The notes under the pieces were generated by a model, which did no database searches, had not been told where the DNA came from, and saw only the letters and a program-made list of their open reading frames with translations. From contig CM035309.1 of NCBI GenBank assembly GCA_002900995.3, positions 1,432,389 through 1,496,388 on the forward strand: 64,000 bases of DNA. Direction: 5' to 3'. The stretch comes from Ganoderma boninense. Its lineage: Eukaryota; Basidiomycota; Agaricomycetes; Polyporales; Polyporaceae. The translations under genes were made by a program, and so were the position numbers. Of this stretch, positions 12,384 to 24,093 are shown one piece after another. Within the stretch, counting starts at the first letter, position 1. The number at the start of each line of letters is the position of its first letter.

Positions 12384-13722
12384 ATGAACTCTAGCATCGA
12401 AGGGCCTCAAGGCCTCTCACAACCTCATCCCGAATCCTACACTGCATATGCCTTCCTCGAGAGGGATGGCGCACTCACCAAAATCACCGTGCCATGGAAG
12501 GACCCGCAGGCGGGAGAAGTCGTTGTGAAGGTTATCGCGTGCGGTGTCTGTGGCAGGTCAGTTTAACGTATCTGCTCGAGTCTTTCTGTGGCTTACGGTG
12601 ATGAGGTTGGCCCGACAGCGATGAGCAAGTCCCCCACGGAGAATACCCTGTGGTATACCCGCGCATTCCCGGACACGAGATCATCGGCGAGGTCGTGGCG
12701 ATCCCTCCCTCTGAAAAGAGGTGGAAGCTTGGCGACCGCGTTGGTGGCGGGTGGCATGGGGGCCATTGCCACACTTGCCCGCGGTGTCGGGTGGGTGACT
12801 TCATGACATGCGAGGAGGAGGATATCAACGGTGAGCAAAGATGATATCAGGACCAACTTGTGAACTGACGCGAAGTCCGTTCAGGTGTTCTGAGGGACGG
12901 CGGTTACGGTGAATACGCGACGTTGCGGACTGAGGCAGTGGTCTCCGTCCCGACAGATATAGATCCGTACGAAGCTGCTCCGCTGCTCTGCGCTGGTATT
13001 ACGGTCTTCAGTGAGCTTTATTGGTCGCGCTCTCATGGTGATACTCACCTATACGGAACCCAGACTCCCTTCGCCATATGAACGCTTTACCACCGGATGT
13101 TGTTGCCGTCCAGGGTATCGGGTACGATAAGATACGACCGCCGACGCAAGCGATTTCGGAGGCTAACTCCGTTTTTAGGGGTCTCGGCCATCTCGCTCTC
13201 CAGGTCGCTCGTGGGATGGGCTTCCGTGTTGTTGCGTTGTCGTCGGGCGAGTCAAAGAGAGAGCTTTCTCACCAGCTCGGTGCCCATGAGTACATCGACG
13301 GCTCGAAGGTCGACCAAGCGGTGGCTCTCAAGAAGCTCGGTGGCGCTAAGGTCATCCTGTGCACTGCTCCAAACGCGAAGGTGATCGAGAACCTGCTCCC
13401 TGGTCTGGCTGTGGATGGTACCCTGCTCCTCCTCGCTCTGGAGGCGACACCCATCACGATCTCCCCGAGTAAGTCAACACACCAAATACCTTTTCTCACC
13501 AGGCTCATGTGCTTGTACCTCATAGTGGCTATGATTGGAACTCGTCTGTCGATCAGGGCTTGGGTGTGCGGGCATGCGGTAGACAGCGAGGACATGCTTA
13601 CCTTCGCCAAGGCGCACCACGTCAAGGTGATGGTGGAGAAGTTCCCCCTCGACAAGGCACCGGAGGCATATGAACACCGGTCGTCTGCGCGCTTCCGCGC
13701 CGTAATAGTTCCCGGTTTGTAG
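12384..13722 (+). CDS. zinc-dependent alcohol dehydrogenase, MDR family
   Basis: A medium-chain NAD(P)-dependent dehydrogenase that interconverts alcohols and aldehydes or ketones. The catalytic zinc site shows as ACGVCGRSD (split by an intron), GHEIIGEV and a later LLCAGIT. The structural zinc site is CHTCPRCRVGDFMTC, with all four cysteines in C-x2-C-x2-C-x7-C spacing. The nucleotide fold is AVQGI|GLGHLALQVA, interrupted by an intron. The protein ends VPGL at a stop at 13720-13722, about 340 residues, normal for the family. The start at 12384 sits 108 bp after a TATA box. GLGHLALQ followed by LSSGESKRE suggests the cinnamyl-alcohol/ADH6-like NADP group, but the substrate cannot be read from sequence. 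Confidence 0.92.
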
Positions 13723-14832
13723 GAGTGCTGAGGACTCTAGAAGCCCCTCGCACCCGCCAACACCAGCATAGTAGACTCGCCGGATTTGAAGGGCGGCTGG
13801 CCGTCTTGGTGCTAGAATGTATCACTAGGAGTAATGCTCGCTGAGCAATAGGTAGATTGTATAGACTTGCTATATGCAGGGGATGTTTGCAAGGTCCTCG
13901 TTGTTGGCTGTCCGTGGTGGTCCGTGGTGGTCGAGGTAGCAGGCAACAATATGAGTGCTTGAAGAGCGTCTATGGTTTGTTACGGCAGTTTCCGGCGAGG
14001 GAACGGCCGAGTAGCACCGCTGCCAGAACCGGGTCGCGGAAATGTCGCGGTCACCGGCGCCGGCGAGCTTTGGGATTCAGACGGCGCGCCTTGCCTCCCA
14101 CCACAACCCAGCTTGCCCATGCCAAGCGTTGTTCTGGATTGCACATGCCTATCCCTCGATGTTGGGGCTATCTAGGCTCGACCGTTTCGCCCAGGCAGCT
14201 TGCAGAAGCGGTTGAGTCAGAGGATGCCACGTCTGAGAAAATGCGTCCACGACGGGCTGAGAATCATTCAGCTGACCGCATGTTGGGGCCTCTGGTCGCC
14301 GCTGTAACTTCTTTCTCTTCGTCTCTGCCCCGGCACTATCATGCATACTGAGAAGATTTCTCCTTTTCAGGCTCCGTCCTGCGGCCCGCAGCCCGAAAAG
14401 CCGCCAGAGGAATGTGGCGACGGACACTTCGGTGACTAACCAAGCGTAAACGACGGCGGCCATGCACGAGTGCGCCTTGGAATGACCGTCCAGACCGGCA
14501 CGTCCTGGCACGTTGTGGGCTTCTTTTGCCCGCGATAGTCGGCTAACACTTGCAGGCGTAATGGGTCTGAGCCTAGCGCCTTCATCTCGGACAGGCTGAT
14601 ACGGAAGTCGTATGAGAACATTCATCCTAGAAGAGCCCTGGTGCGCCGCACCCAGCGCTGGACTCAATTCGCCGTGCTCACCGCTGAGTTCAGCAGGATT
14701 GATTGGGTGTTCGGTTTTGCATGATGTATTCTAGCAGAAACGGTCCACGATATAAGAGGCACGACACTCTCGTCCGACATCCCCAGCTCCTTCTCGCTCC
14801 CCTCGATCCTCAAACCAAACGTATTCGCAGCA
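13723..14832. other. intergenic
   Basis: 1.1 kb between two plus-strand genes. A short triplicated GTCCGTGGTG-type repeat occurs near 13911-13938. Minus-strand frames (such as 14149-14667) show no recognisable domain. Nothing else seen. Confidence 0.45.
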
Positions 14833-14858
14833 ATGGTACGAGTAACAACCCTCCTTCA

Positions 14859-17075
14859 ATGCACTCAATCTCATGTTCGGTCCAGTCAACCTTTGGCGCA
14901 AGTGCCCAGGGCTCTTTCTCCGTCCCTGCGACGGCGAACGATCCATACCAGTACCAAGTAGGCTTCGGTAACCGCTTCGCATCCGAAGCTATGTGCGTAT
15001 CTCCAGCTTTGGAGACTTGTCCAGGCACTGAGGTGTTTGTAGCCCGGGTACTCTCCCTGTTGCGCAAAACATGCCCCAAAAGGCGAAGTACGACTTGTAC
15101 ATTGAAGCTGTGAGTGACAAGGACGTATGGGACGCGATAGAGCCGACGTTGACGCGACCCGTAGTTGAACGGCTCACCGTTTGTCACCCCTCGGCGCGAG
15201 AACCAATCTGTGTATGACACTTGCTGGTTACTGTGACATAGCGACGCTTCGCTGACGTACAGGGCAGGTTTATGTATCGCATTCGCCCTTCGGTTGCCCA
15301 TAAAGGTTACACTCCGCTTCCGGATAACCCCGACGTAAGGTATTTCAGGTTGAACTCCTGTGTTTGGTGCTCACTCTCAGCGATAGCTCGAAGCGTGCTT
15401 CTTGCCGCTCAACCCCAAGGTTCATTTCAGCCCTACCCAGCTAGCGTGGCACCCATTCGACATCCCTGCTGATAGCAGCAAGACCGACTTCGTCGAGGGC
15501 TTGAAGACCATCGCCGGAAACGGCGACCCTACCATGCGCGAGGGGCTTGCGGTCCACGTCTATGCGGGGAACCAGTCGATGGGGAAGCGTGCGTTCTGCA
15601 ACAGCGACGGCGATTTCCTCATCCTTCCTCAGCAAGGACGGCTCGACATTCAGACTGAACTTGGAAGGTGAGAACACCATCGCTTGTGTATGTCCGACAT
15701 TTACTGAAATTTGTGGCCAGGATGATGGTCAGGCCTGGAGAGCTTGCGGTCGTTCAACGCGGTTTCAAGTACAAGGTACGGTGAGGTACGGAGTTCGTTG
15801 GGATGGTGTTAAGCGATTACCTTATTCTAGGTCGATTTCCCTGACGGGCCCTCACGCGGTTGTAAGTGGTCATGCTGTCATCATCTGAACCAGACTTGCC
15901 AACGGCTTTCAGATATCCTTGAGATTTTCGGCTCTCACTACGACCTCCCGGACCTCGGCCCAATTGGTACACACGGTCTCGCCAACCCGAGGGACTTCGA
16001 ACATCCAGTTGCGAGCTTCGACCTCGATCAGTCACCTTGGGAAGGTGCGTTTAAATCTCATTTTATTCCATATCCCGACGCTGACGCCTTCCAGTCGTCT
16101 ACAAGTAGGTTCAACAAAGAACGCGCGAACAGTTCGACGCTAACTCTCTGCAGGGTTGGGGGCAAGCTTTTCGCTTGCCACCAAGACCACACACCGTTCG
16201 ATGTTGTGTCCTGGAACGGCAAGTGAGTTTTTCCCCTTTGCTGACGTCAGAAGAGAGCCCGAACTATGTTCGATTCAGTTACGTGCCTTACAAGTATGCC
16301 ATGGAGAAGTTCGTGCACATCGGCAGCATTCAGAAGGACCACATCGACCCCTCAATCTTCTGCGTCCTGACTGCGAAGTCGAAGACGCCGGGTGCGCCTC
16401 TCGCAGACTTCCTCATCTTCAGCGGACGGTGGGATGTGGCGACGGGCACCTTCCGACCTCCCGTAAGTCGTCCATTCAACATCTAGCTGCCCTCAGAAGC
16501 AGAAGCGCTGACGAATCGGGGCGAAGTTCTACCACAGGAACTGTGCAAGCGAGATGATGGGCCTTATTTACGGTAACTATGGAGGCCGTAGCGACGAATT
16601 CGCTCCCGGCGGGTTCAGCTTCGAGAACAGCTTCTGCCCCCATGGAGGTGTGCTGTTTCCCCTTTATGGCACGAGCGAGAGCTTATGTCACTGTAGTTTC
16701 GTATGACGAATTCAAGAAGGCGACGGAGATGGAGCTTACGCCCATGCGAATCCACGAAGGTACCATGGGTGAGTTGACGCGCATACAATAGAGTTGTCAC
16801 TTAGAATTGACTTGCTTCCCGACACAGCCTTCATGTTCGAGACCAGCATGCAGGTCACCCTCACTGACTACGCGATGAAGCGCACAGGCAAGCTTCACGG
16901 TGAGAGCATGTTTTATTGTGGATTCCGTGGAAGCGATTGCTAAAGGTCTCCACATGTAGAACACGAGCCGAAGATGTGGGACGACTTGAAGGGCCAGTTC
17001 GTGAACCACATCCCCCAGATCAACGAGGACCTGAAAGCTGCAGGTCGCCCTCCCCTTGGGACCCCCCAAGCCTGA
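14859..17075 (+). CDS. hmgA: homogentisate 1,2-dioxygenase
   Basis: Opens the ring of homogentisate to maleylacetoacetate in phenylalanine/tyrosine breakdown, using non-haem iron. Homology is unmistakable along the length: [15 protein letters not shown] near the N-terminus, [54 protein letters not shown], then the iron site. The ligands are visible as His in FYHRN, Glu in ASEMMG and His in CPHG. The stop is at 17073-17075 after GTPQA. About ten short introns are required, many splitting conserved blocks. The start is uncertain. ATG 14859 is in frame and gives a 26-residue lead. Alternatively ATG 14833 joined to [11 protein letters not shown] by an intron ending in CCCAG gives an N-terminus closer to family length. 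Confidence 0.95.
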
Positions 17076-17786
17076 GAGGAATTGTGTTCACCGTTGCTCC
17101 ACGCGTTGATGGCTTGTACGTTCATCTGAAGATGGGTTCTCCTCGTCCGAGTTCGTGTATTTGTAGTAGTCTTGCAAAGAACCTCGTCTCTCAACTCCAA
17201 TATCATGCTGGTTTACGCTTGTAGCGTGACTGTGTAGTGTTTTTAGCATTGAGAATTATCTTGGGAGATACGATATGGTTCATCGATATTTGGCTGGTTG
17301 CTATGATTGGAGCGCGACCGCTGCGGAGGAGGTCGATAAGTTCCTTCTCCTTTATGGTAACGTAGGCGCCGCCGATAGCACGTGGCTTTTACCCTTGTGG
17401 CCATCGCAACCAGCGCGTTCCATGCACTCTTCTCTTTGCTTTGGACTCCTCTCCCACTTATTCTTCGAGGAGAGAATACACTCCTTTTACTTCACCTTAT
17501 TTTGCAAACCAATAAGGAGCGCTTTACTTGTTTGGTGTCTCAACTCAAGGCTCAGTGCGCGGAGATTGCCCACAAGGCGGTCCAGGGAAGCATATCGGGT
17601 GAGTTCACATATCAGCAACGTGTAGTACATCGGGGTTTTCCATAGTAACTCATACACATTTCAGAAACCAGTTCAATCAGATCACTGAGCCTCGGACCGA
17701 ATCCTGCTAGGTACTGCCTAACCTCTCGACTAGCTTCTACTCCTCGATTGGCTTGTAGTAGCCAATACATTGTTCCAGCTTGAAGT
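17076..17786. other. convergent intergenic region
   Basis: 711 bp between the 3' ends of two converging genes. Plus-strand frames such as 17275-17625 are AT-richer and show no domain. I see no gene. Confidence 0.45.
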
Positions 17787-18350
17787 TTAGAGGAGGCTGG
17801 GGTCGAAGTCAGGAGGGAGGCAGACCTAATTGGTTGCGCAGGTATTAGGTGAGCAGCACGCAGAATGTCTACGCACCACGACTTACGGAGACGTTGGTAC
17901 CAGCGGCCTGGATGCTGGAGCCGGAGAGCGGGGTGCACACGGCGCCCGAGCAGGCGGTGCAGTCGGCGTCGGTGGTGCAGCCGAGCTCAACGCACTCGTT
18001 CAAGCCCAGAGGAAGGCTGCCGCCGGAGCTGCAGATCTGCAGGAACGCTGTCAGGACTCGAACGGGATAAAATAGCCAGCCGGGCAACTCACACCGGGGA
18101 GGGGGAGAAGGCTGCCCAGGAGGCCGCCGAGAAGGCCGCTGAGGGTGCTGCCGAGGATGGGGATGCTGTTGACTAGGTTGATGCATTCGCAGCCGCTGCC
18201 GCAAGAGCCGAAAATGCTGCCGCAGAGCGGGAGCGGGAGGGTGGTACTGGTGCACAGCCCGAGGATCTGGCGCTCCTCGACGGCAGCGCTGTTGACGAGG
18301 CTGACCTGGGCGGCAGCGAGGACGATGGTGGAGAGGGCGGTGAAGCGCAT
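17787..18350 (-). CDS. small secreted cysteine-rich protein
   Basis: Starts MRFTALSTIVLAAAQ, a clear signal peptide, followed by AAVEERQ, whose dibasic-like end resembles a Kex2 site. An intron (GTGAGT, branch CCTGAC, acceptor CCTGCAG) joins LLPLPG to ICSSGGSLPLGL. A second donor, GTAAGT, after TNVS can be joined to a last exon VCLPPDFDPSLL ending at 17787. That model gives 12 cysteines, an even number fit for six disulfides; reading through instead gives 11 and the end VSRGA. Between the Cys clusters lies a Gly/Leu-rich hydrophobic linker. Fungal proteins of this size and kind are surface-active or host-interacting, but I assign no function. It is not a standard hydrophobin, because it lacks the CC doublets. 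Confidence 0.8.
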
Positions 18351-21300
18351 GATGATCCTGGGGTGGCAAGGTCAGTGAAGGCCACCGTCGAGTCCGTCGA
18401 GTGGAAGCTCACTGTTGTTGAAGGTGCGGGGGCTTGAGAACTGAGTGCTGGGAGCTGAGCGGTGTGCTGCTGCTGGATTCCGCCGTCCGTAGCTGGCTTT
18501 TATGCTCGTTCAAATGTATTGTGAGTATTTCCGGTGGGTTCAGATGCGTCATCGTGCCTTGCGGCTTTGCGACCTGTGGCATGCATTCGACTCGGCTGCA
18601 GTCTCTCCGAACATCAAGTGGACTTGCGTCACATCTCTGGTGAGCTGATTTGGCAGAACCTTGTTCTCCGACTATCGGAACAACTTATTGTCGTATAGGC
18701 TTCTCACAAGGTATTCACTGGAATGGGTGCACGACTACTCCCGACGCGAGCAGAAGTGCGTCTTCATAGTCGATTTCGGACAGGCCGCTACTGAATCCGG
18801 GTTTGTGATATTCCGACGCACTACAGTTGACTGTCAGGCGGAACCCAAATTGAACGGGACCTCTAGATGCAAGGTGATCTCCCGAGAGGAGGGACGACGG
18901 TCCGTTGCGCCAACTCCAAGATGTATGCATGAGAGTGCGCGAGAGAATACCGAATACCATCCTTCCACCAGCTCTCCGATATTTACGTGTGAGTACAGAT
19001 TCATCATTGGAAGGGCAAACTCCCAGCTCATCCGATGTGCGCACATCATTCACATCTCTAACAGAGCTTGCACATGCCCACGTTGTCAACCACAAGCGCG
19101 GCCCCCGTCTTGTGGTCCGTCCCTCTCAGTTGAAGTTCTAGATGTTCTGAAAATGACACAATGCGATCCTTCGAAAGGAAACATAGCGTACGTGGTCTCA
19201 TGAGGTCATAGGGACTTTCAGTAACGCTTTCGGTCAGAGAAGTACCCCACAAATAGTCGTTCACCATTCCATCGGCGTAGGAGAGTCGTACAGAAGCGAA
19301 ATGACTTAATCATCTAAGGTGGTGTGGTTGGTACGAAGTCATGCTAAGTGAACTTTCTCCATGATCTTTCACAAGGTGGAATATTCGTAACTGGAGCCGG
19401 TCTCGAATAGGTTGGCAACATCTGCACCCGTCTCTCTCTATGACCCCTGTCCAACATTTTTCTGCTAGCGGCTGCAGCGCGTAGCGTGAAGGCCACCAAA
19501 GCGATAGTGGCAAATCAACAACGCGTACGTAGAGCGGCGCGGAGAAACTGCGACCATGAGAGAGAACGAATGTTCTCGACCAGGTTATTCTGCACTCCCA
19601 GCGCCCATCCATCGCCCAACATACCATTCTTCTCATTCGCCCTTCCAATTCAGCTCCCTTCTTCCCCCTCATCATCTCCGTCATCCGAGGTTCCTTACCT
19701 CGGGTCGGCCGCCGCACGTTCGGACGCTCGTATAACATTCAAGATGATTCAACGAAGCAACACATCAGAAGGGCTGTTCCAACGACACCTTCGCGCCCGT
19801 CCCCCCTCGTGTCACCTGGATGTAAGTTCATTCAGTGGATTTCTACCCCTTGGTAGCCTAATTGATGCCTGTCACGGAATCCGCCCTCAACCCCTTTGCG
19901 AGAAAAGTCCCCGAGCCGGACCGCGAGCCCCCATCGAAGCGCAGCAAGGTTTGGGATATCCTTCTGCCGTGTTCGTAACACCAACGTTTTGTCACCTTGA
20001 GCCAGAGCGAGTGCGGGTCCCTAGCGGATTTCCGGCGTTTACGCAAGGTACGCCCCGCTACTGTTGCCCTCGACGAATTTTCCTTACGACATTGCCATAA
20101 GACAGTCAATTTCGCTGTAACCAACTCGTGGAGTGAGCTACGCCAGATTGCCAGCCACCAAGCAGGTGGCATCTGTCAACAATGTGAGGCGCTGTGCCTG
20201 TATATGTCAGATGGGCAGTGACTCGTTGGTTGGCCGGCGGAGGGAGCCTCTGGCAGGGACTGGCAGTGGCGAGGTCAAAGAGGGTCAGGAGTGATGGTAT
20301 ACGCGAAATGCGGTACGCGCCGTCGCCTCGTGGGTCTCGTTGATTCTGGAAAGGCTTACTCAGTGACTGGTGTTGTGGTAGGTGCTGCCATGCGGAAATG
20401 TCGATGGTGCGATGCCGGGGAGCGAGCCGCGATGTTGCAAAACGCTTCTGTCCGAGAGACACCCATATGCAAGCTGGCGGCGTATCACGGAAGAGGGCAG
20501 TCGAGAACGTTATGTGTTTGGCGGAGATGGACATCCGGTCCTTTCACACTGGATGCTACGCGACCGTTTCCTGCAAGATACGTCCGCCTCTCAGCAGATT
20601 TGCCGAGATGCGCGCCCAGTTCTCATGCTGGAACGCAGTTTTCAAGACCTATGGTCATTGGGACCGACTCGCTATGAAGTCATGGGTATGCGTGAAGACA
20701 CCTGACGAGTTATTCTATCCTAAAGCGAAGCTTTCTTCGTAGTTCGGTACACACATTCTCATCCCCCCATGCCGTATGCGCGTTGCCGCATAGAACGTGC
20801 CGGCGGCTCATCAAACCCAAACCCTAAATGCAATTTCCTGCCGGCTGGTACCTCCCGAACACAACCTCCACCAGAATTACAGCCCCATCAGAGACCACAC
20901 TGCCGTCGAACGTAAGGATCAGCGACGGTGCAAGAGAACATCGCGGGGTGCCCGTTTTACCAACTAGGCTGTGCATATCGCTCTCGCGTCTCGGACTCCG
21001 AGGAGGCTGGTACGACAAAACTGCTGTATCCGTCGACGGAGCTGACGAGCTCGTCTCCGTCCTCCGACATGACACCGCGACGGAATTTGGCCGATGGGTA
21101 CGCCCCCATTCACTATGTGAGAACGCCTCTGAGCACTCATCTCTGACAAAAGCCAGCGAGGCCCGCTCTACGCACGCACAGCGTACCTGGGCACATGAAG
21201 CGAACTCCATCCTTCCGTCAGGTGTTTCGGGATCAGCATCATTGGGCATCCACCTCCCCTGTACGGCTGCGAATGTGGGTCGCTATTTTCGTCCTGCTGA

Positions 21301-21681
21301 GACGGGTATTCACTACATCCTGTTGAGGGTGACACGGTCAGGCCAGACTCCTGAGCATGCGTTTTGAATTAGCCTCTGAACCGACCAACGACAAAGGGTT
21401 GGGGGTTCTCCGTCTGCCCTGCCGCCCCATACTGCCCCTTGTTCTTCCATCGGCATCGATCATCACGCATCAGCGACGTGTTCGTGACGTCAAACGCGTT
21501 CTGCGCCCGCGCAAACAGCGAGATACCAATACAGGCGGCCGGTGACATCCAGATGAACGACGGGGTGGACCCGAGGGGCTGTAGCGTGCTTCGTACATCA
21601 AACAGTAAACCACCGAACACCCTCGAACATCGCAGCAAAGTCCCCCGCTGGCTGTCTCAGGCTGCGCATCGGTGTACCCCC
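18351..21681. other. long region without a supported gene
   Basis: 3.3 kb. The first few hundred bases must include the promoter of the small secreted protein. Possible exon fragments on the plus strand are SALNPFARKVPEPDREPPS near 19875 and, after a possible intron, SLADFRRLRK near 20015. Frames of 120-180 codons at 20291-20742 and 20828-21367 exist on both strands but none shows a family motif. Confidence 0.4.
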
Positions 21682-23195
21682 TCACCATGTAAATCGGGGC
21701 CCCCTCCCATCCCCTGCCCCAACGCCCTGCACTAGCTGCCTCATTACCAGCTGCTGCATTACGCTCTCCGCGTACGCGTTCCACGCATCGCTCTTCCTCG
21801 ACTTCTCCCCTTGCTCGGCGTTCAGGCCCCCGTCATCCTCGGGCTCGAGGTCGGCGAAGGGCCCCTCGGCTCTCTTGCGGCTGTACACCTGCGCCGCCGC
21901 CTCAGCCAGTGCCCACACCCAGCGCCGTGCGCGCATCGCGGGCGTGCGGTGGACTTGCGAGAGGTAGTGCAGCCAGTCCGCATACACGGGCGAGTGTACT
22001 GCGTGGGCCATCTCGAGCTGCGAGAGGATCGTAGCGCGGGAGGCTCTGTGAGACGACGTCGGCCCTAGTGACATTGCGGCGAGCCGGGCTTCGAGCCCTG
22101 CCTCGTCGACGGGCGAGGTCCCGACGGTCGGGGATGGCGGGGAGGACTGGATCGGGGGCGGAGCCTCCCCCTCGGTTGCTGGCTCCGGTTGGAAGTCGGC
22201 GATGTCGAGGTCTGGGTGCACGCGGCGGATGTAGCTGATGTATTCGCTCTCCAGCGGGACGGCCCAGCCGAGGCTGAGCACACGTTCGCGCGCGTGGGGC
22301 TGGAAGGTTGTGAGCGCATGATAGCGCAGGGTGCGGCACGTCGCCATAAGGTTCACATAGGACTCGTTGGAAAGATACGCCAATAGAATGTGTAGGATGT
22401 CGAGGGACTGTGTCGTGAGGATGTCCGCGGTGGCCGTACGCTGGCCGACGGAGGACAGGCGGGCTTCGATGATCGTCGGGCGGAAGCGCGGGAACCTGCA
22501 TCGACAACCAATAGCCAAGTCAATATATGCGCGATTTTCTTCGACGACGACGGAGTTCGGGACAACAGACTGTCATAGAATTCACACTCACACGTCGGGC
22601 CGGGCGGCAGTCCACTCAAGACCACGCTGCCTCCACTCCTGCCAGTCGAAGTTGGCATTGCCTTCGCTCGGACCCTTTGACCACAGAGACTCGATGTCGA
22701 CGCGTTCGGAGCCATCTCCGAGGACACCCTCGTAATCTACATCATTGAGTCTCCCGGCGTGTGCGCCGCTCTGGGTGGGGCCGATGATAGTGTCTACTAA
22801 GGAGCACTCGACAAGGGAATCGAAGGAGTCTGATGTGAGTCCTAGGTTGTGTCGGAAGAACATAGCACAGTGTGTGTGTAGTGCGACGAACTAACAGTGG
22901 ATGCAGATGAAGTCAGTGGCGGACTGTAACAAAGTCTTTGGAGCGCATACAGTCTTGTTGCCGGTCTCCCAAACTATCGTGACGAGAACGGGGCTGTTGT
23001 TGATTGTGAACATGTTGTTGTCTGTATGTGCACGGGGATCAGTGATCGATCGAGATGAAAGGATGAAGAATGCTTGCCCAGGTAAACGAGGTTGACGACC
23101 AGGCCGACTAGGTATTGGCCCATGCCAACTGCATGCTTCATGTACTGGAGCTGCTTGTCGGAGAGGATACCATCAGGCGGCCATCGTGGTGCCAT
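21682..23195 (-). CDS. F-box-like protein
   Basis: A multi-exon protein with an F-box-like helix pattern in its middle: LDILHILLAYLSNESYVNLM followed by ATCRTLRYHAL. The upstream exons join well. MAPRWPPDGILSDKQLQYMK leads to NNMFTINNSPVLVTIVWETG, then SFDSLVECSLVDTIIGPTQ and DWQEWRQRGLEWTAARPDV joined to FPRFRPTIIEARL. The C-terminal third is acidic and low in complexity, ending GRGPRFTW. One intron near 23036-23080 appears to use a GC donor (GGCAAGC). F-box proteins recruit targets to SCF ubiquitin ligases; in mushrooms they form very large families. The start at 23195 is chosen because the stretch before it reads like an acceptor (CTCTTTGCAG), so an earlier exon is possible. Confidence 0.68.
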
Positions 23196-24093
23196 GGAAC
23201 TCGGGCTAGGAGTGAAAGGTAGTCTGCAAAGAGAGCAAGACATCTTGTGCCTTGGCAGTGTCTAGCGAAGTAGTACTTAGTCTGGGGAGATGAAGGTGAT
23301 GGGAACACTGTCAAATGGGCGATTCTGGCGAGGGGATCTTATAATCCAACCCTTGTGTGACAATCTGCAGACGTCCGACTGCATATGGAGCGCAGCGGGC
23401 TGGAAATGGACATAAAGCAGGGCGAAGGCTGCTTCGGTTGCAGACATATGCTCAACTTCGATTGTCGGGGAGATGCGGTGAATGACCGCAAAGGGTGCTT
23501 CTAATCTTCGTCCGACGCAGGAGCATTGTCCATGGCGACGACAAGCCAGGGATAGACAATAGAAAGCAGGCACTGGGAGCAGGTGGCTGCACAAAAGAAA
23601 GCTGCAATTGCCAACGCCTCTCAGCCCCCCCAACCCAAACTCGGTCACATCCCAAACAAGCGCTCGTCTGCGGCCCGCGAGGAGGAAAATATCCGTGGGA
23701 ATCGCCTGCGATCTGGGCGCTTACATCTGGCAGAAGATGGCAGCGAAGGCGCTCGGAGGACAGGCTGTGTCCAAGAAGAGACGACATCCCTCGCTCTCAT
23801 CATCGTCCCTCCTCCAATTCCCCTCCCACGACGACCCGCAGTGCCCCCTTAGCTTTTCTCTTCGTTGTGCGCCCTGATCCTCCGTCTATCCCCCAAAGGT
23901 GAGCGCAGCACATCCAACGTTTCCGTGAAGCTGCATACAATCCCATCGAGGAGATATTCAGCTGTCTCATTGGCCAGTAGCCTCGCAGGTGTTTCGGCAC
24001 GCGAGGTCGATCTCTCCTCGATCCAGTTCTTCACTAGCTTCTTCGCCGTGTATGCTGTAAATTGACCATACGTGTTTCTAGGAACCAACAGGG
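23196..24093. other. divergent intergenic region between two F-box-type genes
   Basis: 898 bp holding the promoters of two divergent genes. Minus- and plus-strand open frames here (for instance 23452-23787) overlap and show no motif. Confidence 0.45.

Noticed and set aside
5048..17075. A metabolic gene cluster (oxalate decarboxylase, transketolase-like, alcohol dehydrogenase, homogentisate dioxygenase)
   Set aside because: The enzymes belong to unrelated pathways, are on different strands, and there is no transporter, regulator or backbone synthase to tie them together.
17787..18350. Hydrophobin
   Set aside because: Size and signal peptide fit, but the paired CC doublets and the eight-cysteine spacing are absent.
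20291..21367. Overlapping frames of 120-180 codons on both strands
   Set aside because: Both strands are equally open, neither shows a motif or a splice chain, so I cannot choose a gene.
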